The notes beneath the pieces are model-generated. The model did not search any database. It saw nothing but the letters and a program-made list of their open reading frames with translations, and was not told the origin of the DNA. From Bacteroidales bacterium (lineage in GTDB: Bacteria; Bacteroidota; Bacteroidia; Bacteroidales; F082), in assembly GCA_024710405.1 (NCBI GenBank), contig JANJUV010000017.1, positions 202,771 through 266,770 of the forward strand: a stretch of DNA of 64,000 nucleotides. Reading direction: 5' to 3'. Positions within the stretch are counted from its first letter, which is position 1. Each line of letters starts with the position of its first letter. This document shows, in pieces, positions 53,297-62,124 of this stretch. The translations under genes and the position numbers were made by a program.

Positions 53297-54166
53297 ATGA
53301 ATGTAAATCAGGGCTTTCCTGCTTTTTTCACCATTGATGTAGAGGAATGGTATCAACCGGCAGTTATGGAGCGTTATTATCCCCGTGACCGCTGGAGTGA
53401 GCAACCGCTGCGCCTGCAGGAGGGCCTCCTTATTCTGAGCGACCTGTTGGACGAACATGGCGTGAAAGCCACTTTCTTTTGTTTGAGCAACCTTCCCAAG
53501 TCACACCATAGCCTGTTGCGGAGCCTGTCCGACATGGGGCATGAGATCGCTTCGCACGGGCACTCGCACCGTTCCTTCACCGGACTAACAACCAATGAGA
53601 TCAGGGAAGAGCTTATGCTTTCGCGCAACATTCTTCAGGAGATCACCGGAAAGCAGGTTCAGGGATTTCGTGCGCCCAACTTTTCCATCACGGATGAAAC
53701 TGTTGATCTGCTGGTTGAAACAGGCTATCGTTACGACAGCAGTTTGTTCAAGGTGAGGTTGCACCGCGGTTATGGCCGCCTCGAGCGCTATCCGGTTCAG
53801 TCCACCCCCTACATGATTCATCCCGAGCTGATGGAGTTTCCTCTTTCGGTGCTTCCCTGGGGACCGTGGCAAATACCATGGGCCGGCGGTGCCTATTTCC
53901 GTCATTTTCCGCGTTCGCTGTTCCTCGCCGGAGTAAAAGAGCTGGTTCGAAGCGGGTATTATCATTTTTATATTCATCCCTGGGAACTTGATACTACCCA
54001 ACCCCATCCCAACGGCATGCGGTGGATTGACAGGCTGCGTCATTTCCGCAACATATCGCGCAGCAGCAGTATGATTGGCACTATGCTGACAAATCACCCT
54101 TTCGGCAGCATAGCGCAACACCTTGAAACAGTCACCTATCCCGTCGGGCAATTTTCCGTAGCATGA
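53297..54166 (+). CDS. Polysaccharide deacetylase, DUF3473 type
   Basis: A 289-residue protein starting at ATG 53297; a GTG 26 codons upstream lies before the -7 box and is not favoured. The NodB homology domain has FTIDVEEWYQ, HGHSHRSFTGLT with the metal-binding His pair, and FRAPNFSITDETVDLL. The C-terminal DUF3473 part includes EFPLSVLPWGPWQIPWAGGAYFRHFP and FYIHPWELD. Enzymes of this type are linked to exopolysaccharide loci and probably remove acetyl groups from N-acetyl sugars. The Wzz-like gene follows after 7 nt. Confidence 0.92.
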   Translation: MNVNQGFPAFFTIDVEEWYQPAVMERYYPRDRWSEQPLRLQEGLLILSDLLDEHGVKATFFCLSNLPKSHHSLLRSLSDMGHEIASHGHSHRSFTGLTTNEIREELMLSRNILQEITGKQVQGFRAPNFSITDETVDLLVETGYRYDSSLFKVRLHRGYGRLERYPVQSTPYMIHPELMEFPLSVLPWGPWQIPWAGGAYFRHFPRSLFLAGVKELVRSGYYHFYIHPWELDTTQPHPNGMRWIDRLRHFRNISRSSSMIGTMLTNHPFGSIAQHLETVTYPVGQFSVA

Positions 54167-54173
54167 GATTTGC

Positions 54174-55235
54174 ATGCAGCCAACCAAACAACAGCCTATG
54201 ACAAAAGAGAAATGGTCAGATGTGCTCCACAGCGAGATTTCGCTGGCCTCGGTGAGCAATTTCATAATATTGGTGACCAGAACGTTTCTGGCCAACATTA
54301 AACTTATTCTTTTATTCACAGTAGTATTCTCGCTGCTGGCGGTTGTTTATGGCACGGTGCTGTCGCCACGCAAACACAAGGCTGAGGCGATTATCGTTAC
54401 CGAAGAACAAGGACCTTCGGGTTGGGAGAGTCTGCTGGCACAATTCGGCCTCGATGTGGGATCAAGCAGCACTGCAGGCGTTTTTCAGGGCGAGAGTCTG
54501 GTGAAGTTCTTTCAGACCCGCAATATGGTTGAAAGCACCCTGCTGACCAAAGTAAAATACAGGAACGATTCTGTGCTGCTGGCACAACTCATCTGGCCGC
54601 AAACCAAGCATGCCCGCAAGAGGGCTTTCAGCAATCTTAGCTTTCATTCCGACAGGACAAAGCAGGATGCCCTTGCCGACAGCGCTTTGTTTCTCACCTA
54701 TGAGTTTGTCCGTAAAAAAATGCTGGGAGTAAACAAACCCGACAAGAAACAAAGCATGATCCATGTGACTGTGGTGAACAGCAATCCGTTGCTTGCCCGT
54801 TTGTTTACCGAAACTCTGGTACACACCGTTTCGGAGTTTTATTCGCAGACGCTCACAGAGAAAGCACGCGAAAATCTTGCTGTGCTGAAGGCCGAGACCG
54901 ACTCGGTGCACCGTGTACTGAATGATAATTTAATCCGCAATGCGTATGAGTCGGACCTCAACGTGGTACCGCTCAGGCAAACGGTTCGGGTGGCGCAAAA
55001 CCGAGCCATGATCGATCTGCAGGTGAGTGTGGCTTTGTTTGGTGAGCTGCAGAAAAACCTCAAGCTAGCCGAGATCAGCCTCCGCAAGGAAACACCGCTT
55101 ATTCAGGTGATTGATCCGCCTCAGTTCCCCCTCGAACACACAGGTCTTCCCTGGTGGCAATGGGCCGTGATCGGCTCATTTATGGGATTCGTCATTTCGC
55201 TCTATTTCACCTACCTCAGGGTCAGGAATGGATAG
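54174..55235 (+). CDS. Wzz-type chain-length determinant without kinase domain
   Basis: A 353-residue inner-membrane protein. TM1 is near residues 38-60 (ANIKLILLFTVVFSLLAVVYG) and TM2 near the C-terminus (WWQWAVIGSFMGFVISLYF). The periplasmic part is helical and ends with the proline-rich segment IQVIDPPQFPLEHT that precedes TM2 in Wzz proteins. There is no Walker motif. It could modulate chain length of the polymer made by the Wzy-like protein two genes later. It overlaps the flippase gene by 8 nt. Confidence 0.88.
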   Translation: MQPTKQQPMTKEKWSDVLHSEISLASVSNFIILVTRTFLANIKLILLFTVVFSLLAVVYGTVLSPRKHKAEAIIVTEEQGPSGWESLLAQFGLDVGSSSTAGVFQGESLVKFFQTRNMVESTLLTKVKYRNDSVLLAQLIWPQTKHARKRAFSNLSFHSDRTKQDALADSALFLTYEFVRKKMLGVNKPDKKQSMIHVTVVNSNPLLARLFTETLVHTVSEFYSQTLTEKARENLAVLKAETDSVHRVLNDNLIRNAYESDLNVVPLRQTVRVAQNRAMIDLQVSVALFGELQKNLKLAEISLRKETPLIQVIDPPQFPLEHTGLPWWQWAVIGSFMGFVISLYFTYLRVRNG

Positions 55236-56409
55236 GCGATCCCTCTGGCTGTATGCTGCCCGTTTCTTTCAGGCTGCAGCGGGGGTGGCCGTACATTTCT
55301 TTTTTGCACGCATCGGCGGAGTAAGTGGCTATGGCACTTTGAGTCTTTTTTTCAGTCTTTCGCTGATTTTTAACAACCTGAGTGATTTTGGTGTCAGCCT
55401 CAACGGTCCAAGGCTGGTTGCGCAGGGGTCGCGCCACAGCTGGCTAACGGCCGCTGTGCGCTGGCGTAACAGGCTCGCCTGGGCTTCAGGACTGATGTAT
55501 CTTCTGATAGCGTGGATTGTCTACCCGGGACAGTTTGTTGTGCTGCTGGCAGGCTTGCCCATGATTGCCGGTTTCAGCCGTCAGCACGACTGGATCAGCC
55601 GGGGTTTGGGAAGACCCGACAGGGCTGCACTGCGACAGATAATTCAAAGCAGCGGACAACTGGGTGGAGTGGCTTTGGTGTGGTGGTTCAACGGTGGTAT
55701 ATTTTCAGCTTTACTCGTGTATACACTTTCAGCATTGCTGACCTATCTGGTTGCTAACTACCGCTGGCAACTGATCCCAAAAAGGTCAACAGCAGATGAA
55801 ATGCTCACCTTTGCATCATTCTCAGCCATTCAGTGGCCTGTTTTTGCAGGGTTTATGGCCCAGCACACCAGTTACATGATGACCATTCCCATACTGACTT
55901 TTCTGGCAGGCAGTGCCGTTTCAGGGATATATGCGAGTCATTTCTTTTTGTTTACCAGCCTGGGAACGCTTTCAGTGATCACAATGGAAGTGTTTATGGC
56001 CAGGCCGGCATCCACCAGAATGCAATATGCGCTGTGGATGACACTGTTTACGCTGGCTGCTACTGTGCTCATGCTTGCCGCACACTGGTATTTTCCCCTG
56101 CTGTTTGGCACAAAGGGCTTTCAGCTGGAAAACTCGCTGCTTTGGCTCAATGCAGCCCTGCTGTGGGTGCATGCCGGGCGTTTGTTCTGGCTCAACAGCC
56201 TGCTGTTTGCGCATCGGCTGAAAACCTTTGGTATGGCCGGCATAAGCGGCCTGCTGTTGCATATAGCAGCATGGATGCTGATGGTTGTTTCGGGAAGCGA
56301 AGTTAATCCCCAAACTGCCCTATCTTTGCTGCTTGCAGCTGAGGCAGCAAATCTGCTCGTTTTACCCATAATCAAGAAACTGACCGGCAACCATGAACGG
56401 GTTTTATAG
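55228..56409 (+). CDS. Wzx-like polysaccharide flippase
   Basis: A 393-residue membrane protein with about ten to twelve hydrophobic helices, starting within the end of the Wzz-like gene. The N-terminus LYAARFFQAAAGVAVHFFFARIGGVSGYGTLSLFFS matches the first two helices of the PST/MOP flippase superfamily, which moves lipid-linked oligosaccharide units across the inner membrane. Conserved motif residues are few, as usual in this family. It overlaps the following polymerase gene by 17 nt. Confidence 0.85.
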   Translation: MDRRSLWLYAARFFQAAAGVAVHFFFARIGGVSGYGTLSLFFSLSLIFNNLSDFGVSLNGPRLVAQGSRHSWLTAAVRWRNRLAWASGLMYLLIAWIVYPGQFVVLLAGLPMIAGFSRQHDWISRGLGRPDRAALRQIIQSSGQLGGVALVWWFNGGIFSALLVYTLSALLTYLVANYRWQLIPKRSTADEMLTFASFSAIQWPVFAGFMAQHTSYMMTIPILTFLAGSAVSGIYASHFFLFTSLGTLSVITMEVFMARPASTRMQYALWMTLFTLAATVLMLAAHWYFPLLFGTKGFQLENSLLWLNAALLWVHAGRLFWLNSLLFAHRLKTFGMAGISGLLLHIAAWMLMVVSGSEVNPQTALSLLLAAEAANLLVLPIIKKLTGNHERVL

Positions 56410-57715
56410 AATACTTGCCTACCTGATCTACCTGCCCAACATCATGCCACTTAAGATGTTGTTCAGCTCCGAGATCTTTCCTTGGGCATTTATTTACAGC
56501 CTGAGGCGCAACCTGTCCATCACACTGGCTTATGCCATCTTTGTTGTGTATCTGATCACTTCTGCGGCACTGATGCTGGGCAATTTTACGAGCATTCTGG
56601 TTCCGGCAAGGGCGTTGTTTGCCTTGCTCAATGCGAGCATGATCTTCTTCATCCTCATCAAAATTGGCGATGAGGAGTTTAAATTTCTCAACAAAGCTTT
56701 TGAATGGGTTTTCTTCACCAACATCATACTTGGGGTAATCCAGTTTTTTGGCATGTTTCCTGAATTTCTCGGGCCGGTAATGCGTATATTTATCGATCGT
56801 TTTACGGTTGAGCCACATGGTTTCGGCCGGGGTGTGGCCGGCTTGTTTGCCGAACCTTCCTATATGAGTATGTCCATCCACTACTATTTTGCATACTTCA
56901 TGCTGAAGCGCAGGATCATACATACCAGCATGGCAGGATATGTGGCCATTTCGGCAATTATATTGTTCGACATATTTATCATCCGGTCCATCACCGGAAT
57001 TGTGATGATTCTGGTGTACCTGGCTTCATTGCAGAAACTCAGAAACCTGCTGCGCGCCTCCGGTATTCTGGTCATTGTTTCAATTGCCATACTGTTCATC
57101 GCCCGACAGGTGACCGAGTTACCGCGATCCATTGAGTTTACGATCGATTTTGTTCAGGATCAGCACTATAAAGACCCTATTCCCATCCTGCTCGACCAGT
57201 CCGGATTCAGGTTTGTAAGTGTTTGGGCAGCATATCGCTATGGTTTTACGCATCCATTTGGTTCGGGAATAGGAGGTTGGGGAAACGCCAGCATCGAAGC
57301 CATGGACGACATCGGTATTCCGGCTTCGATGATTGGATTTTTTGCTACGGCCGCCAATGCTGAATATGATGGTGTAAGACCAACATCCTTTGCGGCAGGC
57401 CTGATGCTCGAAACAGGAATTGTGGGACTGGTGCTTTTTATGATCGCATTCTGGCCGTTTGTGCGACGCAAAGCACTGTTCAAAGATCCGCTAACCCGTC
57501 CGGTAGTTATACTTTTTCTGTTCAATATTTTTGCCCTTGGCAGCATTGGCGATCCTTTACCGTTCATTTTTTTCGCCCTTGCCTACCGGTCCATATTTAA
57601 ACCCGACGGTACGGAGCCAGAAATCGAACCAGCCGATACTATGGTGCCGGTGCAGGCAGATACTGCTCCTTCCGGGGAACTGATCAGTGATTCGGACACA
57701 TATGGAAAAGGATAG
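56393..57715 (+). CDS. Wzy-like polysaccharide polymerase
   Basis: A 440-residue membrane protein with ten or more helices and a large periplasmic loop around residues 235-330 (GFRFVSVWAAYRYGFTHPFGSGIGGWGNASIEAMDD). This loop with glycine-rich turn resembles the O-antigen polymerase/ligase family. The position next to a Wzx-like flippase supports Wzy rather than ligase function. The final 35 residues are acidic and cytoplasmic. It overlaps the glycosyltransferase gene by 14 nt. Confidence 0.82.
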   Translation: MNGFYRILAYLIYLPNIMPLKMLFSSEIFPWAFIYSLRRNLSITLAYAIFVVYLITSAALMLGNFTSILVPARALFALLNASMIFFILIKIGDEEFKFLNKAFEWVFFTNIILGVIQFFGMFPEFLGPVMRIFIDRFTVEPHGFGRGVAGLFAEPSYMSMSIHYYFAYFMLKRRIIHTSMAGYVAISAIILFDIFIIRSITGIVMILVYLASLQKLRNLLRASGILVIVSIAILFIARQVTELPRSIEFTIDFVQDQHYKDPIPILLDQSGFRFVSVWAAYRYGFTHPFGSGIGGWGNASIEAMDDIGIPASMIGFFATAANAEYDGVRPTSFAAGLMLETGIVGLVLFMIAFWPFVRRKALFKDPLTRPVVILFLFNIFALGSIGDPLPFIFFALAYRSIFKPDGTEPEIEPADTMVPVQADTAPSGELISDSDTYGKG

Positions 57716-58505
57716 CAAACCTGTTTTGAGTATCATCATGCCGGCCTATCAGGCAGCACAAACACTCGAGTGGAGCGTGCAATCGGTGATGCAGCAGAGC
57801 TATACTGACTGGGAACTGCTTCTGCTGGTTGATGCTGCCTCTGACAGCACCGAAGAAATAGCCTTGAGCCTAGCTTCACGTGACAAACGCATCAGGCTGT
57901 TTGTTTCGAAGCGAAACCGCGGAGTGGTGCGCACACGCAACATTGCCCTTAGACTTGCACGTGGAAAATATGTTGCTTTCCTGGATGCAGATGATTACTG
58001 GGTTCCAGAAAAACTTTCCCGTCAGCTCAGCCTGCTTCAGAAACACAATGCCAACTTTTGCTACACCTCAGCACGATATGTGCGACACGATCTCAACTGG
58101 AAATCGGCACCGGCGCGTATGCCTGCACAGCTCAACCTCAGGAGACTGCTCATGGGTAATCCTATCGGGATGAGCACTGTGCTTATGGATGTGGAATCCA
58201 TCGGAAAGTTTTACTTCGAGACCTTGCCGGCTCCCTATGTCCACGAAGACTATGCCTACTGGGTAAGGCTGTTCGCCGCAAGAAAGATAAAGACTGTTTT
58301 TCTGAATGAGCCGGCAACAGAGGTGACTATCCATCATCAAACACGATCGGGAAACAAGCTTTTGGCCCTGAAATCACAGTACTTCATCCTGCGCACCATC
58401 GCAGGAGCCGGCAGCCTCAAGGCCTCCTTCTACATCCTTAGTTATGTTTTGCTGGCATTGCACAAACGAGGCATACGTTCGTGGCTGCGGCAGCTGTTCA
58501 AATAA
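57702..58505 (+). CDS. Family 2 glycosyltransferase
   Basis: A 267-residue protein from ATG 57702; an in-frame ATG five codons upstream is possible. The GT-A fold is clear: LSIIMPAYQAAQTLEWSVQSV, then LLLVDAASDSTEEIA, GVVRTRNIALRLARGKY and the metal-binding motif FLDADDYWVPEKL. The C-terminal part includes VHEDYAYWVRLFA, with the catalytic Glu-Asp pair. It transfers one sugar to a lipid-linked acceptor in the cytoplasm. The start overlaps the polymerase gene by 14 nt. Confidence 0.93.
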   Translation: MEKDSKPVLSIIMPAYQAAQTLEWSVQSVMQQSYTDWELLLLVDAASDSTEEIALSLASRDKRIRLFVSKRNRGVVRTRNIALRLARGKYVAFLDADDYWVPEKLSRQLSLLQKHNANFCYTSARYVRHDLNWKSAPARMPAQLNLRRLLMGNPIGMSTVLMDVESIGKFYFETLPAPYVHEDYAYWVRLFAARKIKTVFLNEPATEVTIHHQTRSGNKLLALKSQYFILRTIAGAGSLKASFYILSYVLLALHKRGIRSWLRQLFK

Positions 58506-58597
58506 AGCACCGGTCTGCCAGTGGGCTGAAATTCCTTGTCTTCCTGTGCATTGAAGGTATCAAAATGTTTAGATGTCTGAACTGTGCCTTAATCACT

Positions 58598-58605
58598 TAA
58601 ATTTG
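58598..58605 (+). promoter_or_regulatory. -7 box upstream of the HAD-PLP fusion gene
   Basis: TAAATTTG is a perfect TAnnTTTG match, ending 4 nt before the ATG at 58610. The HAD motif begins at residue 9, so no later start is possible, and a transcript from this box would have almost no leader. Confidence 0.4.
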
Positions 58606-58609
58606 CCTT

Positions 58610-60463
58610 ATGAAACAGGAAACCTGGGTTTTCGACTTCGATAAAACCTTAACACGCACCGACACAACACTTCCTTTGCTCTTGTTTGGGTCTTCAACCC
58701 TTTCAGGAATCATCAGGCGATTTCACTATTACCTGCTGGCTGTTGCTGTTAAGCTGCATATTATCAGCCATCTACAGCTTAAAAACGTCTTGTTGTCGGT
58801 GTATTTCGGTGGCTGGACGCCAGAGCGCTGGACGAACCACTGCCTTCAGTGTGCACAGAGTATCGGATTCAGCGGACTGTATCACAGCATTGACTGGAAG
58901 GATGCCGGAAAACGGTATTGCATCGTGTCGGCCTCTCCCGAAGCACTGGTAGCATCGTGTTTTCCTTCAGAAGTAAAAATTCTGGCCACCACCATCAGAT
59001 TCAACAATAATAAGCTTGCCGGCATAGCACAGCACATGCACGGAAGGACTAAGAAACAAGCGCTTACCGCAAACGGATTCGCACAGGCAGACAGGTTTTA
59101 CTCTGATCATTATTATGATACTTCTGTTGCCTCCTTGGCGGCACAAGTGTTTCATGCCGACGGCGACATGCAGGTCAGGTGTGATGATGTTGCCGGTTTT
59201 TATCACCGTGCCGGCGGACCGCCACCATCGTTCAGTATCACCGCATGTCCACCGGCCCAAACATCATTCAGCATCCTGAAGGTCATCACAGGAATAAGCA
59301 AAGCAAACATACTCGAACAGGAGATGGCTTCGTATCTGGGTGCTGATCTGGTGTTTATAGGCGATGCATGGGTCAATGTGCTGGCCGAAGGGCTCAGGTG
59401 TCTGCCGGGCATGGAAACAAAAAAAGAAGTCATACTGCCGGTGTACAGCTGCAATGAATTCACAAAAGCCATTCTGCTAGCCGGACTGAAACCGGTTTAT
59501 GCCCCTTTGGATGATTCGTGCAGGCTGGCGGTTGGCTCGGTCGAAAAATATATAACGGAAAATACGTTGGCAGTGCTTTCGGTAAACAACACAGGTGTAG
59601 CGTCGGATCTGTCTGCCTTGCGGGAGTTCTGTGAGAAACATTCGGTGTGGATGCTGGAAGATGCCGGCTACACTTTTCTGGGCTCGGACAGGGACGGAAG
59701 ACCTTATGGCAGCTTTGGCCATGCCGCCGTCATCAATATGTCGGAAGGCAAGACGATTCCCTGCGGAGGTGCAGCCTGGGCAGTGAACGACAAGCGCTTG
59801 ACCACAGCTTTTGAAACACTGGCACATAAGATTTCGACTGCAGCACCAAGGTCTGATGCCGCGGAACTACTTTCGCTGCTGATATATAAAACAGGGGCAT
59901 CAACGCCTGGTTTCACACTCTACAGACTACTCAGGTCAATGACCAGCACCGACCTGAAAAACTTGTTCAGCTCCGAGCCCTCGCGGCAGGCCGAGCATTA
60001 TGAAAGCGGCAATCTCCAACTGGAAGACGGCATCATAAAAATGGATGCCGGGCATGAAGCACAGCTGAAAGCCATCACCATCAGGCCATGGAATAATGCT
60101 CGCAAATCAGCTGCGCGGCTGATCATGCTGCAGGCCGAAAGCATCCGAAACCGGCGCAACAGAAATTTGCAGTTGTGGAAAGCTGCACTCGAAGGGAGTG
60201 TACGTCTTTTGGAACTGCCCGACAATGCAATGCCCGTGAAACAACCCTTTTTGCTGCCACAGGGTTTGTTTTCAAAGACTGAGATTGGAAAACTGGCGTG
60301 GCAGGGAATTAAAAAACAATACCCGCCTTCATGGCCCATGGCCGGCATCAGGGCTGCTCACGATCAGTTGTTCTACGGGCAGGCCTACACACTGCCTCTT
60401 CATACTGCACTCAGTCGAAGGAGGATCAGAAAGCTGGCGGCAATAATCAAAACAAGGGTCTGA
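58610..60463 (+). CDS. Fusion of HAD phosphatase and DegT/DnrJ-type PLP domain
   Basis: A 617-residue two-domain protein. Residues 1-210 are a HAD phosphatase of the phosphoserine-phosphatase type: VFDFDKTLT (Asp9, Asp11), IVSASPE, RTKKQA and FYSDHYYDTS, thus all four motifs. Residues about 230-615 form a PLP aminotransferase-like fold with LPVYSCNEFTKAILLAGLKPVY, Asp351 in WMLEDAGYTFLG and Lys381 in MSEGKTIPCGGAA, so the cofactor lysine is present. Both domains may be active. A likely product is an amino sugar or amino alcohol, but no substrate can be named. Confidence 0.8.
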   Translation: MKQETWVFDFDKTLTRTDTTLPLLLFGSSTLSGIIRRFHYYLLAVAVKLHIISHLQLKNVLLSVYFGGWTPERWTNHCLQCAQSIGFSGLYHSIDWKDAGKRYCIVSASPEALVASCFPSEVKILATTIRFNNNKLAGIAQHMHGRTKKQALTANGFAQADRFYSDHYYDTSVASLAAQVFHADGDMQVRCDDVAGFYHRAGGPPPSFSITACPPAQTSFSILKVITGISKANILEQEMASYLGADLVFIGDAWVNVLAEGLRCLPGMETKKEVILPVYSCNEFTKAILLAGLKPVYAPLDDSCRLAVGSVEKYITENTLAVLSVNNTGVASDLSALREFCEKHSVWMLEDAGYTFLGSDRDGRPYGSFGHAAVINMSEGKTIPCGGAAWAVNDKRLTTAFETLAHKISTAAPRSDAAELLSLLIYKTGASTPGFTLYRLLRSMTSTDLKNLFSSEPSRQAEHYESGNLQLEDGIIKMDAGHEAQLKAITIRPWNNARKSAARLIMLQAESIRNRRNRNLQLWKAALEGSVRLLELPDNAMPVKQPFLLPQGLFSKTEIGKLAWQGIKKQYPPSWPMAGIRAAHDQLFYGQAYTLPLHTALSRRRIRKLAAIIKTRV

Positions 60464-60526
60464 AAACCACCTGAGCGATACGAAAACCAGGCTATGGCTG
60501 ACAATGAACAGGAAGATTCAGATGTT

Positions 60527-61078
60527 TCAGCTGATCCTGTCGGGATTTTGCGACAAAAAGGCTTTCCATCCGGTGAAAGATGAAGATGAGGCAGGTTTTT
60601 TTGACTGAAAATAGTGGCAAACGGCAGCCGCCAGTCCGTCAGTGGCATCCAGAAACTCGGGCTGTTCGCGTATGTGGAGTAAAGTTTGCAGCATGGCACT
60701 CACCTGCTCCTTGCTGGCATTTCCGTTTCCGGTAATGGATTGTTTGATTTTGCGGGGACTGTATTCAAAAATCGGTATGTCGGCATACAGGGCCGCTGCC
60801 ATGGCAACACCCTGTGCCCTGCCCAGTTTGAGCATCGACTGAACGTTTTTACCGAAGAAAGGAGCTTCCACCGTAAGTTCATCGGGCTTATGTTCCCTGA
60901 TCAATTCCAGTGTGCGGTCGAATATCTTTTTTAATTTTATGGCATGATTCGGATATTTGCCAAGCTTAAGTACACCCATCACTACCAGTTCCATCTGCTG
61001 TCCCCGCTGATGGATAATTCCATATCCCATGATGGTGGTGCCGGGATCAATGCCCAGAATGATTCGGTCAGCGGTCAT
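60527..61078 (-). CDS. ruvC: Holliday junction endonuclease RuvC
   Basis: Cuts four-way DNA junctions in recombination. The 183 residues show the first catalytic Asp11 in [14 protein letters not shown], the Glu in [10 protein letters not shown] and the C-terminal acidic and His residues in [16 protein letters not shown]. The length is normal. The gene sits on the opposite strand inside the polysaccharide locus, between the HAD-PLP fusion and the flippase-like gene, and starts 5 nt from the latter, so the two promoters must overlap. Confidence 0.96.
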   Translation of the reverse strand: MTADRIILGIDPGTTIMGYGIIHQRGQQMELVVMGVLKLGKYPNHAIKLKKIFDRTLELIREHKPDELTVEAPFFGKNVQSMLKLGRAQGVAMAAALYADIPIFEYSPRKIKQSITGNGNASKEQVSAMLQTLLHIREQPEFLDATDGLAAAVCHYFQSKKPASSSSFTGWKAFLSQNPDRIS

Positions 61079-61101
61079 AACATATGTTTATTTTAGCAGG
61101 G

Positions 61102-62124
61102 ATGAACGCAAAAGTAATCAAATCGGCAAACATCGCACTACGGTTGCTCATCATGGTATTTACCGTATGGTTTGTGTACGACAGGGTATTTCAGGAAGAC
61201 GGCCTCCGCGGATTAGAAGAAATTTTGTCCGACTGGCATAACAACACACAAAAAATAACCACACTTACAATATTGCTACTTCTGATGGTGCTCAACCATT
61301 TTCTGGAAGCCATAAAATGGAAGTTGCTCATCGACAAGCTCGAGAAAATAAGCCTGTGGAAAGCATTCTCGGCTGTGCTCAGCGGGGTGTCGGTAAGTAT
61401 GTTTATGCCCAACCGAAGCGGCGACTATCTGGGCAGGGTGTTTATTCTTGACCATACCAATCCGGTCAGAGCCATTCTTGTCACCATCATTGGCAGTTTT
61501 GCTCAGCTGCTCACCACCTTTCTGGCCGGTGTGTCCGCCTTGTTGTTTTTTCTGCCTGCTGCCTTTCCGGAGGTCTTCGGCGAAAACAGATGGATGTTTG
61601 GCCTGATGGTTTTTGCTGCAGGTTCGGCCATCGTGCTGTCGGTCGTTATCTACCTGAATATTTCTTTTTTTGGAAACCTTCCGGCTTTCTGGTTCGGCAA
61701 ACGTTTCAGCCGGATTTCGCACTTCACCTCGGTCTTTTCGGATTATTCGCGAAACGAACTGATAAAGGTTCTGTTGATAAGTAGTGGCCGATATCTGGTG
61801 TTTTCGCTTCAGTTTTATCTTTTGTTGCTTTTTGCAGGTCTTCAGCCCGACTATTTTTCGGCCTTGATGCTGATTGCAATAACCTATCTGCTGCTGGCGT
61901 TCATCCCTTCACTCGCCATCACCGAGCTGGGGACAAGGGGATCGGTAAGTGTCTGGCTCTTTGGGTTGTATTATACAGGCGCCGGAAACTGGGGCCCTGA
62001 AGAAAATCTGTCGGTGCTCATGTCATCAACCCTCTTGTGGGTAATCAACCTCGCGCTGCCCGCTCTGCTGGGAGCATTCTTTGTGTTCAGACTTAAATTT
62101 ATCCGCCGAAGCAATGGAAATTGA
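61102..62124 (+). CDS. Flippase-like membrane protein (UPF0104/AglD family)
   Basis: A 340-residue protein with about eight TM helices. The start ATG 61102 lies 5 nt after a -7-like box (TATTTTAG, 61089-61096); an upstream ATG at 61084 is in frame. The sequence FMPNRSGDYLGRVFIL and the late motif AITELGTRGSVSVWLFG are characteristic of the lysylphosphatidylglycerol synthase TM region/AglD family. Members move or modify lipid-linked substrates. The next gene overlaps it by 11 nt and encodes a membrane glycosyltransferase, so a joint function in lipid-linked sugar handling is plausible. Confidence 0.85.
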   Translation: MNAKVIKSANIALRLLIMVFTVWFVYDRVFQEDGLRGLEEILSDWHNNTQKITTLTILLLLMVLNHFLEAIKWKLLIDKLEKISLWKAFSAVLSGVSVSMFMPNRSGDYLGRVFILDHTNPVRAILVTIIGSFAQLLTTFLAGVSALLFFLPAAFPEVFGENRWMFGLMVFAAGSAIVLSVVIYLNISFFGNLPAFWFGKRFSRISHFTSVFSDYSRNELIKVLLISSGRYLVFSLQFYLLLLFAGLQPDYFSALMLIAITYLLLAFIPSLAITELGTRGSVSVWLFGLYYTGAGNWGPEENLSVLMSSTLLWVINLALPALLGAFFVFRLKFIRRSNGN

